A stretch of DNA of 64,000 nucleotides from G958295645 sp965242735 (lineage in GTDB: Bacteria > Gemmatimonadota > Gemmatimonadetes > Longimicrobiales > Gaopeijiaceae). Under the pieces are notes generated by a model. It saw nothing but the letters and a program-made list of their open reading frames with translations, did not search any database and was not told where the DNA came from. Each line of letters opens with the position of its first letter. The first letter of the stretch is position 1. Location of the stretch: the NCBI GenBank assembly GCA_965242735.1, contig OZ251497.1:3100001-3164000 (forward strand). The letters are read 5' to 3'. Below, one piece after another: positions 55,637-63,998 of this stretch. Position numbers and translations under genes: made by a program.

Positions 55637-55842
55637 TGCGACGCGGCGTCCGAGGGGGGGAGCCCCGGGCGTGCGTCTTCCAGAAAATAGCGATCTCTCG
55701 GGGCACGTGCCACTCCGGGGCGACCCGCGTCTCCAAGGACCGTGTCGCAACCTGGAGCACGGCCTCCTCGCGGCGGAGCGCCCAGCGGCCGAGGCGTCGC
55801 GCCGGCCCAGAACGCTGCTCGCTTGACCTCGGCCTGGCCCGG

Positions 55843-55852
55843 CCCCCCCCCC
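55843..55852 (+). repeat. 10-C run
   Basis: Ten consecutive C bases lie 35 bp beyond the stop of the Spy-like gene, in the gap before tRNA-Lys. It is outside any coding sequence I trust. Confidence 0.9.
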
Positions 55853-55887
55853 AAGCGGACGCCGGGCCAAGCCGAGGCGAACTCTCG

Positions 55888-56481
55888 CTACCGCCCTCGC
55901 CAACCACCGCGTTGGCCCGGACGGCGGCGGTCTCCCCATCCGCGGCCGTCGCGGCCTCCGCGCCGGTCCCGCCATGTCTCGCGTGCTTCTTCGCGTTGCC
56001 GCATCGCCGCGCGCACCCTCATGCGCCGGAGCCGCTGCATCTGCTCGTCCGTGAGGACCGCTTCGATTTGCCGGCGCTGCTCTTGGCGCAGAGACGCGGC
56101 CTCTTCGGCCCGCTCGCGGACGACTTCGCGCAACTCCGATCGCTCGCGGAGGCCCGCCCTCGTCTCGGAGGTCATCTTCATCCACTCGGCGGCGCGGGCC
56201 GCCTGCCGCTCCACGGCCTCGGCGCGCATGGCGTTCAGCTGCTCCGTCTGCTCCGCCGACAGGCCGAGCTCCTCGCCCATCCGAAGAATCCGTTCCACGG
56301 CCGAAGCCGCAGTCCCTCGGGCCGAGGCGGCCATCTGCTCGACGACGGCGTCCCGCACCGCCTGCCCCGCCTGCCCCCGAGACTGCGCGGCCGCTTCCTG
56401 GCCGGCCAGTCCCAGTCCGGCCGCCAACATCGCGCCGAACAACGCGCCCGCCTGCAGCGAGCTTCCCAGCATCGTAGTCAT
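55888..56481 (-). CDS. Spy/CpxP-like periplasmic helical protein
   Basis: The 197-residue exported protein has a signal peptide (GALFGAMLAAGLGLAGQEAAA) and a highly charged helical mature part. It contains two LTxxQ-like motifs (LGLSAEQTEQLNAMR, VLTDEQMQRLRRMR), the hallmark of Spy/CpxP chaperone-type proteins. The C-terminus is an Arg/Gly-rich tail (RDRRGGRDGRGWGDRRRPGQ). It is the last gene of the minus-strand propeller/peptide operon and might bind unfolded secreted proteins from it. Confidence 0.7.
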   Translation of the reverse strand: MTTMLGSSLQAGALFGAMLAAGLGLAGQEAAAQSRGQAGQAVRDAVVEQMAASARGTAASAVERILRMGEELGLSAEQTEQLNAMRAEAVERQAARAAEWMKMTSETRAGLRERSELREVVRERAEEAASLRQEQRRQIEAVLTDEQMQRLRRMRVRAAMRQREEARETWRDRRGGRDGRGWGDRRRPGQRGGWRGR

Positions 56482-56654
56482 TCCGGTCTCCCTCGTGTCT
56501 TGATTAAGGATTGGATCGTGCGGGCCGAGAGCGCGCGTGACGCTCGCGGCCGTAGTCCAAGGACAGACGAGAAGGCCCTTTTGTTGACGGAAGCGGAGGA
56601 TCGCGTTCCTTGAGCCGGTCGTGGACGACGTACAGGCGCGGCCCCTTCGGGGCG

Positions 56655-57824
56655 CTATCGGGGGACGGCGACCGGCCGGCGGGCTGCCGTCGAAGGGGGC
56701 AGCAGATAGGTGTGGGCAAACGCGCCCAGCAGCCCGATGGTCACCGCCGGAGCCAAGTACGGGCCGACGCCTTGCCACAGCAGGCCGGGTTCCTGCAACA
56801 GACCCGGCAGCGTCAGTCCCACCGACAAGAACGCCCACGCTACCCCGAATTCGCCAAGCCGCTCTGGTTCGAGCCACTTCGACCGAAGACGGCGGGACCG
56901 CGGAGCGGGACGTGCGGGCGCGGCAGCCAGGGCCCTCGCCACCGTTTCGCGCGCTTCGGCCTCGGTCACTTCGACCATGGGCACGGCCACGCGCCTCAGT
57001 CCCCGCACGAACCGGGCGAAATCGAGCTCGGCCTCGGTCTGCGCAACCTCCTCGGCGCGTGGGCCGCCCTCTTGGTCTTCCTGGACCACCGCCGTCACGA
57101 TCCGGTCCACGGCATTCTCGTCCAGCCAGTTGGCGTAGCGGCGGTTCACTCCGAGCACCTCCAGCACGCCGTAGCGGCAGGCGAGCGCGCAAGTCGCCAG
57201 CAGCGGCAGGAGCGGCGCGCACAACACGGTCCAGCCGGCGGAGTAGCCATGCATCCGCGCCAAGTACGCGAAGTGGTCGAGCGCCGCCGCAAACGACACC
57301 ACCAGCGCGACGGCCACCAGCCACCGCCCGGCGACGCGGCGCAACGGGCTCCACGACTGGGTCGCGTGGCCTGTCGCGGCGCCCGCGACGCCGGCGATCA
57401 GCACGAAGATTCCGATGGCGATGTCGACCGACTGGCGGCCCACGCTGAAGCTCGGCCATGTCCGCACCAGCTCCGGGGCCGCCAGAAGAAGGACGTATTC
57501 CCACGCCACAGTCGCCAAGAAGATGTACAGGCACATGCCCCCCGCGATCGACGCCAGCCACTTCCAGTCCTGCCGTCGCGTCTCCAGATCGCCGAAGAGG
57601 TCGAAGCGATTGACGGCGGCGGCAAAAACGGCGAGCGGGACCAGCGCGCCCAACCAGAACGCGGAAGCCTGGCCGACGAAAATGAACCGCAACAGGTAGG
57701 AAGGCGTGCTCGCGTAGTCGACGAAGAACAACCAGGCCGAGTACAGGGCGTACAGCCCGGCCAGCCGGGCGAAGTGCACTCCGACGCGCCGGGCAAAATC
57801 GTTGTCGGGCTTTGCAAACGACAT
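56655..57824 (-). CDS. Polytopic membrane protein of unknown function
   Basis: The 389-residue product has at least eight hydrophobic helices (GLYALYSAWLFFVDY, LLRFIFVGQASAFWLGALV, VDIAIGIFVLIAGVAGAA, WTVLCAPLLPLLATCALAC, GVGPYLAPAVTIGLLGAFAHTYL). A soluble cytoplasmic loop of about 100 residues lies between two helix groups (ANWLDENAVDRIVTAVVQED to RSKWLEPERLGEFG). I do not recognise the family. It lies 39 bp after the Cys-rich peptide gene in the same operon, so a transport or processing role for the peptides is possible, but nothing in the sequence shows it. Confidence 0.6.
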   Translation of the reverse strand: MSFAKPDNDFARRVGVHFARLAGLYALYSAWLFFVDYASTPSYLLRFIFVGQASAFWLGALVPLAVFAAAVNRFDLFGDLETRRQDWKWLASIAGGMCLYIFLATVAWEYVLLLAAPELVRTWPSFSVGRQSVDIAIGIFVLIAGVAGAATGHATQSWSPLRRVAGRWLVAVALVVSFAAALDHFAYLARMHGYSAGWTVLCAPLLPLLATCALACRYGVLEVLGVNRRYANWLDENAVDRIVTAVVQEDQEGGPRAEEVAQTEAELDFARFVRGLRRVAVPMVEVTEAEARETVARALAAAPARPAPRSRRLRSKWLEPERLGEFGVAWAFLSVGLTLPGLLQEPGLLWQGVGPYLAPAVTIGLLGAFAHTYLLPPSTAARRPVAVPR

Positions 57825-57863
57825 GTCTTGGTTGTCCGTTCTTGGCAGGTCGTCGGGCTAGCG

Positions 57864-58085
57864 TCAGCGAGCGTCGGCCCCGAGGCACCTCGAGCAGTTG
57901 CTCGGCCGCCAGCAACACTCATGGCAACAGAAAGATGCGCGGCCGGCCGTTTCGCGGCAACAGTCGTGCCATATGGGCGCCGCCTGCGGCGCCATCGCGG
58001 CCCTCTGCGTCCGTGCGAGCGTAGCCGGCAGAAGCAGCACGTTGGCGACCAAGACGGCCAGGATCCACTTCCCGATGGGTCTCAT
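57864..58085 (-). CDS. Secreted Cys-rich small peptide (8 Cys)
   Basis: This 73-residue product has a signal-peptide-like beginning (MRPIGKWILAVLVANVLLLP) and a mature part with eight cysteines. The spacing is CC-x9-CC-x2-CC-x5-C-x2-C (DCCRETAGRASFCCHECC and SNCSRCL). The even, dense cysteines suggest a disulfide-rich or metal-binding peptide. It starts 1 bp after the redoxin stop and is followed by a membrane protein, so it is in the operon with redox proteins. The family is not recognised. Confidence 0.65.
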   Translation of the reverse strand: MRPIGKWILAVLVANVLLLPATLARTQRAAMAPQAAPIWHDCCRETAGRASFCCHECCWRPSNCSRCLGADAR

Positions 58086-58086
58086 G

Positions 58087-58721
58087 TCATTGCTCCAAGT
58101 TGGGTGGGCGCCGTTGCGCGAGGCCTCGCAAGGCCCGTCCGACGGCACCGAGGTCGTTGCCGTGGCCATGGTGGCGCAAGACGCCGGCCGAGTCGAACAC
58201 GAACACCCAGGGCGTCCTGGACGCCAGAACGCGACTCTGGGCCGTCGGTTCCAGCTGCGCCACGCTGATCACGTCGACTTCCCATCCGGCTCCCTCGGCG
58301 TAGGCCGCAGCCGCCGCGGGGCGCGCATGGCTGACCGCGATCCTCCGCACTCCCGAGGCCACCGGAGCGTCGAAGCGCTTGGCCCACTCCGGTGCCACGG
58401 CTTCCCCTTGCCAGCATTCGGGATGAACGCGTACACGATCGTTGCCGCACGTTGCGGCGAGGCCAGTTCGACCTGCGTCCGCTCGCCATCCTCTCGCGCT
58501 CCGTTCAAGAATCGCACGGTGTCGCCAACGGCAAGCCGGGCCGGCGACCCGCCACGAGCCAGGGCGCCCGACGGCCGCGCGATCGACGCGACCTGGACCG
58601 TCAAGGCCAGCAACGCCAGCGCGAGCACGAGGCGAAGGACGGGCGACGTTGTCGCGAATGGGGAGCGATTTGCCCCGGGGGTCTTCGCTCTTGCAAGATG
58701 GGCATTCGCGGCCCCGTTCAT
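58087..58721 (-). pseudogene. Redoxin/thioredoxin-fold protein, frameshifted
   Basis: The start ATG 58721 overlaps the upstream propeller stop (ATGA), supporting a true gene. The first 97 residues (signal TTSPVLRLVLALALLALTVQ, then RLAVGDTVRFLNG, RAATIVYAFIP) are in one frame. At about 58425 the frame must change by one base to continue with CWQGEAVAPEWAKRFD, VRRIAVSHARP and TPWVFVFDSAGVLRHHGHGN, a TlpA/redoxin-like end. One missing G would explain it. Whether this is a real mutation or a sequencing error is unknown; as written the protein is broken. Confidence 0.75.
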
Positions 58722-59845
58722 GGATGCCCTCCGGCTGTTTCGTCCGCGACATGCCAGACCCGCACGATGGGGAAGAAGTCCGTCTCCAGCGTCGCCAAGC
58801 GGCCGTCCGCCAGAAGGGCGATGTCGGCGACTTCGCGCGGCAGCAGAATCGAGCCTTGATAGTCTCCGCGACGGGCGTCGTACGTGTCGACGATCCTGTC
58901 TCGGTATTCCGTCTCGCCCCGAAAGAGGACGAACACCCGTCGGCTGTCGGCCGCTACGGAGCGGGCAGCCGGCGTTGCCTTCGGGTCCACACGATGGACC
59001 ACCATCTTCGTGACGCCCTTGATGTTGGGGTTCACTTCGTACGTCTTCATCTTCGGGAACGCCACGCGCTCGATGCCGTCGGCAACCGCTCTGACGCCGC
59101 CGTTCTCGTCCAACAGCACCAGTTGGCTCGACCATCGGAACGCAACAACGGCGCCGGCCCCGGCCCGGCTTGTGAAGGACTCGCCCGCCAAGTCGGCATG
59201 AAAGGAAACTTCGCCCGGCATGAGCGCCGCCGAAGCCACGGCGCCGGAATCGGACACCGACATCCACAGCGTGTCGCGGCCGCCCACGTGAGGCCGAAGC
59301 ACTCTGCCGCCCGAGCCGAACGCCGGCAGCACCTGAGACAACTCCGTGGCCGGCAGCCGTCGGGAGGACAAGAGCTGGCCGTCCGCGCTCAATGCGGTCA
59401 GCCTCCTGTTCTTGTTGTCGAGAACGAGCAGCGTGTCGCCGTTGTATTCCATGTGCCTGAGCTGCAGGAACTCGCCCGGCCCCCGGCCGTCCCGTCCGAA
59501 CCGCCAGAGCGGCTCGCCCCGCGGCGAAAACGCTTGGACCGCGAGGTCCGCCCAGTCGGCCGCGACGAAGCCTCCTCCTGGACTGGCCGTGATGCGACGC
59601 GGGTTGCCCAGCACCGTCCCGTCCGGGTCCTCGACCGAGAAATCAAGCACTGGCGGCGAAAGCCATTTGCGTTGCGGCGCTTGGCCCTCGACTCCCCCCG
59701 CCGCCAGGACGCAGACCACGCCCAAGATGCGAGCGAGCACCGTCATGGCCGCCGACCGGCGGCGCAGAAACGGCCGCCGAACGACCAGACGGAACGCGGT
59801 CGTCTCGCCCGGCACTCCACCAATCCTCCGGATGGCGTTCTCCAT
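58718..59845 (-). CDS. Secreted six-bladed beta-propeller protein
   Basis: The 375-residue product is an NHL/6-bladed beta-propeller. It has repeated blade-like segments (PRRITASPGGGFVAADWADL, PLWRFGRDGRGPGEFLQL, HMEYNGDTLLVLDNKNRRL, DIALLADGRLATLETDFFP), including the typical GxGPGEF loop. A signal-like helix (MTVLARILGVVCVLAAGG) begins at residue 34; the ATG at 59845 has a good ribosome-binding site (gaggag), while ATG 59746 would give a cleaner signal peptide. It is the middle gene of the operon, followed by the redoxin with an ATGA overlap. Confidence 0.8.
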   Translation of the reverse strand: MENAIRRIGGVPGETTAFRLVVRRPFLRRRSAAMTVLARILGVVCVLAAGGVEGQAPQRKWLSPPVLDFSVEDPDGTVLGNPRRITASPGGGFVAADWADLAVQAFSPRGEPLWRFGRDGRGPGEFLQLRHMEYNGDTLLVLDNKNRRLTALSADGQLLSSRRLPATELSQVLPAFGSGGRVLRPHVGGRDTLWMSVSDSGAVASAALMPGEVSFHADLAGESFTSRAGAGAVVAFRWSSQLVLLDENGGVRAVADGIERVAFPKMKTYEVNPNIKGVTKMVVHRVDPKATPAARSVAADSRRVFVLFRGETEYRDRIVDTYDARRGDYQGSILLPREVADIALLADGRLATLETDFFPIVRVWHVADETAGGHP

Positions 59846-59888
59846 TTGCGGCTCCTCTCAGGAATGGGGGGCGCCTCGGCCCGGCTCG

Positions 59889-61643
59889 TCAGTCCTCGCT
59901 TGCCAGCGTGGCCACGAAGACTCGATCGACGCCCATGCTGTCCCTTTCGTGCAACAAGACATGGGCACCGCTGGCATCAAGAAGCTCCGAAGTCGACTGG
60001 AACGACACAACAAACTCGGGCGCGCTCAAGTCCGTCGGAGTCCACGCCTCCCATCGGACATCCTCATCGTCCGGCATCGCGTAGGAACGCAACCAAAGCC
60101 GCCCGTCGCGATCTACAATCAAATGGTCGATGGGCGGCGTCGTCTCGTTGGCTGGGACATCATCCACTTTCTCCAGGTTCGCCCGTGCGCTCTCCCGAAG
60201 CAGTCCGGCGCTCGGTCTCGCCACGCGACGGCGCAACCGCTCGCGTGCGCCCTCACGCAACATCTCAATTTGCTTCGCGGACGCCATTCTCCCCTGAGCC
60301 ATTGGCAGCTCAGCGTTGGTCTCCCCGTAGCGGTCCACGATCTTGATCGCGCTGAGGTCCGTCTGCGCAATCGCGACTTGGTCGCCGATCTGTGCCTCTA
60401 GAAGAATATGTCCAAGCATCACCGGGTGAAAGCCGTTGGCATGCATCCAATATTCTGGACCTCTGGCATCGGCAATGGCACCAACGATGCCGTCTCTTGC
60501 AACCGCAACATAGCGAATCCCTTCTCTGTACCGTCCGAGTTGGTCTGTTGGCTCTTCTCCGTCCCGAAAAATCACAAGGCCGTCCGCCAGCACGGCGACA
60601 GGAGTAGCGACCGGCTTCTTGAACCACAGCCGGTTGTACGCCCACGTGTCCATGACGTCCCCTGCTCCCGAAAACCACGTGATTCGGGCAAGTGCCACGT
60701 CCCATGTCGCAAACCCGTCAGGCGTTCGCAGCATTTCCGTGAGCAGGCGAAACTCGCCAGGGCCGTCTCCGTGGCGTCCAACCGAACGAACGCTGCCGTC
60801 TTGCAAGTCGACCAGATGAATTTCCGCGTTGAGTCGATCGCCGATCACCAACCGATGTTCATCGACGAAGAATGCGGTAGCCAGACCACCAATCTGGGAC
60901 ACCGACGAATTCGGATGCTCTGAGGAATCGAAGACATCCGCTTCTCCTACATGCATCAACGGCGGGCTAGGTTCTTCCTGTCCTTGATTAAGCGATAGCG
61001 CAGACGCCATTACTTCATCGAGGCCAACGGTTCCAGCAAAAACGCCGTTTCTTGAGACAAAAGTCGGCGTTCCTCGGACTCCAAGAGCCTTACCTATGCT
61101 GATATCTGCGTCTATCCGTGCGTCAGTTGCACGGTCATTCATACATTTCCTGAATCCGTCAATATCAGCAACGCCTGCATTCGTGGCCAAGCCATCCCAG
61201 TTGGCCAAGTCAGTCCACGCGTCATCGGTCAGCAATATATTGTGAACTTCCGAGAATTGGCCTTGATCCGCCGCGCAAAGCGCCGCGGCAGCCGCGTCAC
61301 GAGCCTTCTGATGCAGTCCAATCATCGGAAATTGGCGAATAACCACCCTTGCACGACCGGAAGCTACGAATGCCGACACCGCCGGGGACAATTGCCTGCA
61401 AGACGGACATTCATAGTCGACGAATTCGATAATTGTGGGAACATCGTCGTCGTAGGCTGTTTGAGTCAGGATCGCGGAACTATTGACCAGGTCAGGCCAG
61501 GCGGCTGCGATCTGGCGGCGTTCCATCCAATCGGCGTACGCGTGTCCGATCAGGCGTCCGAGAGGACCGGAAGGGCCCAACAGTAGAAAGGCGATTGTCG
61601 TCAATATCGCGACATTGACGATCATGTTGAGGCGATTCTTCAT
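59889..61643 (-). CDS. DsbA-like thiol oxidoreductase fused to beta-propeller
   Basis: The 584-residue exported or membrane-anchored protein begins with a hydrophobic helix (MIVNVAILTTIAFLLLGP). A thioredoxin-fold DsbA-like domain follows: FVDYECPSCRQLSPAV with the CPSC active site at about residues 79-82 and the cis-proline in ALGVRGTPTFVSRNGVF. From about 240 there is a six-bladed propeller of the same type as the neighbours (RSVGRHGDGPGEFRLL, RYVAVARDGIVGAI, IDHLIVDRDGRLWLRSYAMP). The fusion of a disulfide-forming domain and a propeller in one chain is unusual. It has aggag as ribosome-binding site and is followed by the second propeller gene 43 bp later. Confidence 0.85.
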   Translation of the reverse strand: MKNRLNMIVNVAILTTIAFLLLGPSGPLGRLIGHAYADWMERRQIAAAWPDLVNSSAILTQTAYDDDVPTIIEFVDYECPSCRQLSPAVSAFVASGRARVVIRQFPMIGLHQKARDAAAAALCAADQGQFSEVHNILLTDDAWTDLANWDGLATNAGVADIDGFRKCMNDRATDARIDADISIGKALGVRGTPTFVSRNGVFAGTVGLDEVMASALSLNQGQEEPSPPLMHVGEADVFDSSEHPNSSVSQIGGLATAFFVDEHRLVIGDRLNAEIHLVDLQDGSVRSVGRHGDGPGEFRLLTEMLRTPDGFATWDVALARITWFSGAGDVMDTWAYNRLWFKKPVATPVAVLADGLVIFRDGEEPTDQLGRYREGIRYVAVARDGIVGAIADARGPEYWMHANGFHPVMLGHILLEAQIGDQVAIAQTDLSAIKIVDRYGETNAELPMAQGRMASAKQIEMLREGARERLRRRVARPSAGLLRESARANLEKVDDVPANETTPPIDHLIVDRDGRLWLRSYAMPDDEDVRWEAWTPTDLSAPEFVVSFQSTSELLDASGAHVLLHERDSMGVDRVFVATLASED

Positions 61644-61727
61644 TTCACGGCTCCTGTTATGCTGCCATGGATTTGGTGGATAGATTACGGCCAGCTGCCC
61701 GCTTTCGGTCAGGTCACACTGTCGGCA

Positions 61728-63224
61728 CTACGAGAATCTTGCGGTCCGTCGGTTCAGTCGGCTTCGACTCCGAAGTCGCAGTCGCTGTGGATGTGGTCGC
61801 CACAAAACAGGATTTCGCAATCCTGATTTGACACTTGGCACAGGATGCACCCTGCCGCCCAGCGGCAAGGGCTGTCGGCGATCGGCTGAGCAGTCGCCTC
61901 GGTGTCGTTTACGAGGACTGCGATCAACAGCAGTCCGAGCAAACGCATGATGAGAATCTTCGGTTTCACGTGGTCTCCTCCTTGAGTCCTGGTTGGCGTG
62001 TTGTTTCGAATTTCGGCAGGGACCTGGAAAGCGGGCAGCTGGCCATGGTCCTGTTTCTCGGATCATCGAAACGACGATTAAGTGATCTTGTCCTTCGGAA
62101 CATCGCCGACGCAATAAGACGCGATCTGCATATGCGTCTTGAACATCGAATCGTCGGTCGATGTCAAAACGGAAAACGATGGCCCGTTGGCTAATATCCC
62201 AAACAGTCCACGAAATGGTGTCGTGTGCAGGAATCGGGAACAACCTGAACCAGATGCGATCGGAAGCATCTACGAAGAGTTCGTCCACAGGCGGTGCCAC
62301 GGAATTGGCCGGAACTTGCGACATCTGAGTGAGGTCGAGATCAGGAAAAGAGACTTGGATGCCGGTCTCGGAAGCGAGATGCTGGTACCGCCGGCGCTCG
62401 ATTCGACTGCGACGACCATCGTCAGACATATTGGCCAGCCGTTGCGCGGCGACGTCGGCGGCGGAAACAGACGCGCGCGCGCCAGGCAGACGAAACGTCA
62501 AGGCCGTGTCGCCGTTGGCAGTAAGGAGCCGAGCCACATCATGGTCGGTTTGAGCAACGATGAAGTACTTGCGCGAGCAAGCGGCCAACGTCTTGTGACC
62601 AAAGATCACGGGAATGGAGCGATAGCTGCGCCAGCTGCCGTTCTGCATCGCCAGTCGCACGGCCTCGTTGCCGGCGGCGACGACAATTGGGCGAGAACGG
62701 CCATCGGGGCCGATGACCGTGAAGTGCACGCTGTCCCGGTGAATGCGCGGCGCCAGAGTCGAGGTCGCGCCAAACCTGGGCGAGCCAAGGGAACGACCGA
62801 TTGCCGTCCCGTCGTCGAGGACGCACACGGGCCGCCAAGAAGGGCCGTATTCTTCACCGGGGATCAAGCCGTCAGTCCGCAACGCGCCGAGGATGCCCCG
62901 GTGGTCGTCCGCTGCAGCGATCTCGCCTGGCCACAGCCGCCCGATCAGCCGAATCGTGGAAGGCAGATTGGGCTCCGCGGGGCTCAAGGGCCGGAGCTTT
63001 CCGTTTTCGTCGGATTGGTACGCCCGCCTAGCGGAATCGTCCACGAACACGTATCTCGCGTCGTCCAGAAGCATGGCGTCCCCCAGCCAGCCGACGCGAA
63101 CGCCCGTCGCGTGCTCGCTCCATCCCGAGGCAGAGAGAGCATCGGCTGACGGCCGAAATACGGGCACGTCCTGTCCCGTCGTCATCGGAAGCGCCATCAG
63201 GAATGCGAGAATGCCCATACCCAC
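61728..63224 (-). CDS. Secreted beta-propeller-like protein, C-terminus runs into peptide gene
   Basis: The 498-residue frame begins with a signal peptide (GILAFLMALPMTTGQ) and a propeller-like region related to the neighbours, with blade-like segments (VGWLGDAMLLDDARYVFVDD, DDHRGILGALRTDGLIPG, DELFVDASDRIWFRLFPIP, DRVLLRRRCSEGQDHLIVVS). The related proteins end at the position of SMIRE (about 62050). Beyond it this frame reads about 105 residues of Arg-rich, non-family sequence that overlaps the peptide gene in another frame, so the native stop seems to have been lost. The start is GTG 63224 with an ATG two codons later. The regulator-like gene ends 39 bp upstream. Confidence 0.7.
   Translation of the reverse strand: MGMGILAFLMALPMTTGQDVPVFRPSADALSASGWSEHATGVRVGWLGDAMLLDDARYVFVDDSARRAYQSDENGKLRPLSPAEPNLPSTIRLIGRLWPGEIAAADDHRGILGALRTDGLIPGEEYGPSWRPVCVLDDGTAIGRSLGSPRFGATSTLAPRIHRDSVHFTVIGPDGRSRPIVVAAGNEAVRLAMQNGSWRSYRSIPVIFGHKTLAACSRKYFIVAQTDHDVARLLTANGDTALTFRLPGARASVSAADVAAQRLANMSDDGRRSRIERRRYQHLASETGIQVSFPDLDLTQMSQVPANSVAPPVDELFVDASDRIWFRLFPIPAHDTISWTVWDISQRAIVFRFDIDRRFDVQDAYADRVLLRRRCSEGQDHLIVVSMIRETGPWPAARFPGPCRNSKQHANQDSRRRPRETEDSHHAFARTAVDRSPRKRHRGDCSADRRQPLPLGGRVHPVPSVKSGLRNPVLWRPHPQRLRLRSRSRLNRRTARFS
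61754..61969 (-). CDS. Secreted Cys-rich small peptide (6 Cys)
   Basis: A 71-residue peptide with a signal peptide (ILIMRLLGLLLIAVLVNDTE, cleavage likely near TATAQ) and six cysteines in the mature part (spacing C-x5-C-x2-C-x6-C-x4-C-x7-C, for example SPCRWAAGCILC and QDCEILFCGDH). GTG 61969 follows a near-perfect ribosome-binding site (aaggaggag, about 6 bp upstream). It lies upstream of the DsbA-propeller gene (110-bp gap), so it is probably an oxidised substrate of that protein. The layout recalls the NVEALA peptides beside propeller genes in Bacteroidota, by analogy only. Confidence 0.7.
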   Translation of the reverse strand: MKPKILIMRLLGLLLIAVLVNDTEATAQPIADSPCRWAAGCILCQVSNQDCEILFCGDHIHSDCDFGVEAD

Positions 63225-63263
63225 CTGAACGCTTTGAGTCCCGCGACAAAGTAGGGCAGTTTT

Positions 63264-63998
63264 TTACGGCACCCTCTCGCCGGGCGGGCCAGCTGTCGCC
63301 GGGCGGGCCAGCTTCGTCACGATCACGCGGCCCACGTGGCTCGCGCCTCCCATCTGCCGGAGCTCCGACGGCGGCGCCTGCAAGGCCCTGCGGACCATGC
63401 GCCGGTAGACGGCAGGGTCCAGAAATCCCAGCGCGGCGGCGACGACGCCCGACGGCCTCTGACTCCACTCCGCGATCCGTTCGACGGTGTAGACTCGGCC
63501 TAGGATGATCAGCTTCTTCGGGGTCGGAATGGCCAGGGCCGCGCACCGGCGAATCAAGGCCCAATGGGGCATTCCGAGGTCCTTCGCGAGAACCGGAACG
63601 GCAGTCGCTTCGAAGGATCGGTCGAGCACGCGGCCCATGATGCGGCCAGCCTCGGGGGCTGCCCGTTCGTGGATTCGAGCCTGCAACCGAAGTGGGCGCT
63701 CCGGGTCGATGGCTCGCAGGACCGCGGACCGCATGCCGCCAACCCAGTCGCCCTTGCTGAGAAGCGGCGCCGCGACGGCGAACGGCAGATCGTCGCCCGG
63801 CCGGCCGTCTGCCGGAGGGCCGGCCGCAAGGCAAGGATCGACCACCGCGGGCGAGTCGGGGTGGCGCCGGGCGAGTTCGGCGAGTTCGCTCCAGCTTGCC
63901 GCAAACTCGGCCGGTCCGACGATCTGCGAGAGGGGCCGAGCGCCGGCGATCATCCGGACGCGCCGCTTGAACTCCCGGCTTCCGGTGAGAGCGAGCAC
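63264..63998 (-). CDS. HTH (AraC-like) regulator-type protein, 5' end uncertain at window edge
   Basis: About 245 residues are visible. The N-terminal part looks like a degenerate receiver or sensor domain (LALTGSREFKRRVRMIAGAR, HPDSPAVVDPCLA). The C-terminal part looks like a helix-turn-helix DNA-binding domain (PTPKKLIILGRVYTVERIAE, SQRPSGVVAAALGFLDPAVY, RRMVRRALQAPPSELRQMGG) similar in layout to AraC-type domains. GTG 63998 is the first possible start, but the frame is open to the edge, so more may lie outside. It is the first gene before the propeller/peptide operon and could control it. The final residues come from a 19-bp duplication. Confidence 0.55.
   Translation of the reverse strand: MLALTGSREFKRRVRMIAGARPLSQIVGPAEFAASWSELAELARRHPDSPAVVDPCLAAGPPADGRPGDDLPFAVAAPLLSKGDWVGGMRSAVLRAIDPERPLRLQARIHERAAPEAGRIMGRVLDRSFEATAVPVLAKDLGMPHWALIRRCAALAIPTPKKLIILGRVYTVERIAEWSQRPSGVVAAALGFLDPAVYRRMVRRALQAPPSELRQMGGASHVGRVIVTKLARPATAGPPGERVP
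63276..63313. repeat. 19-bp tandem duplication in the 3' end of a CDS
   Basis: tcgccgggcgggccagctg at 63276 is followed directly by tcgccgggcgggccagctt at 63295. Because 19 is not a multiple of three, the duplication must have changed the frame and the last residues of the minus-strand regulator. Confidence 0.8.
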
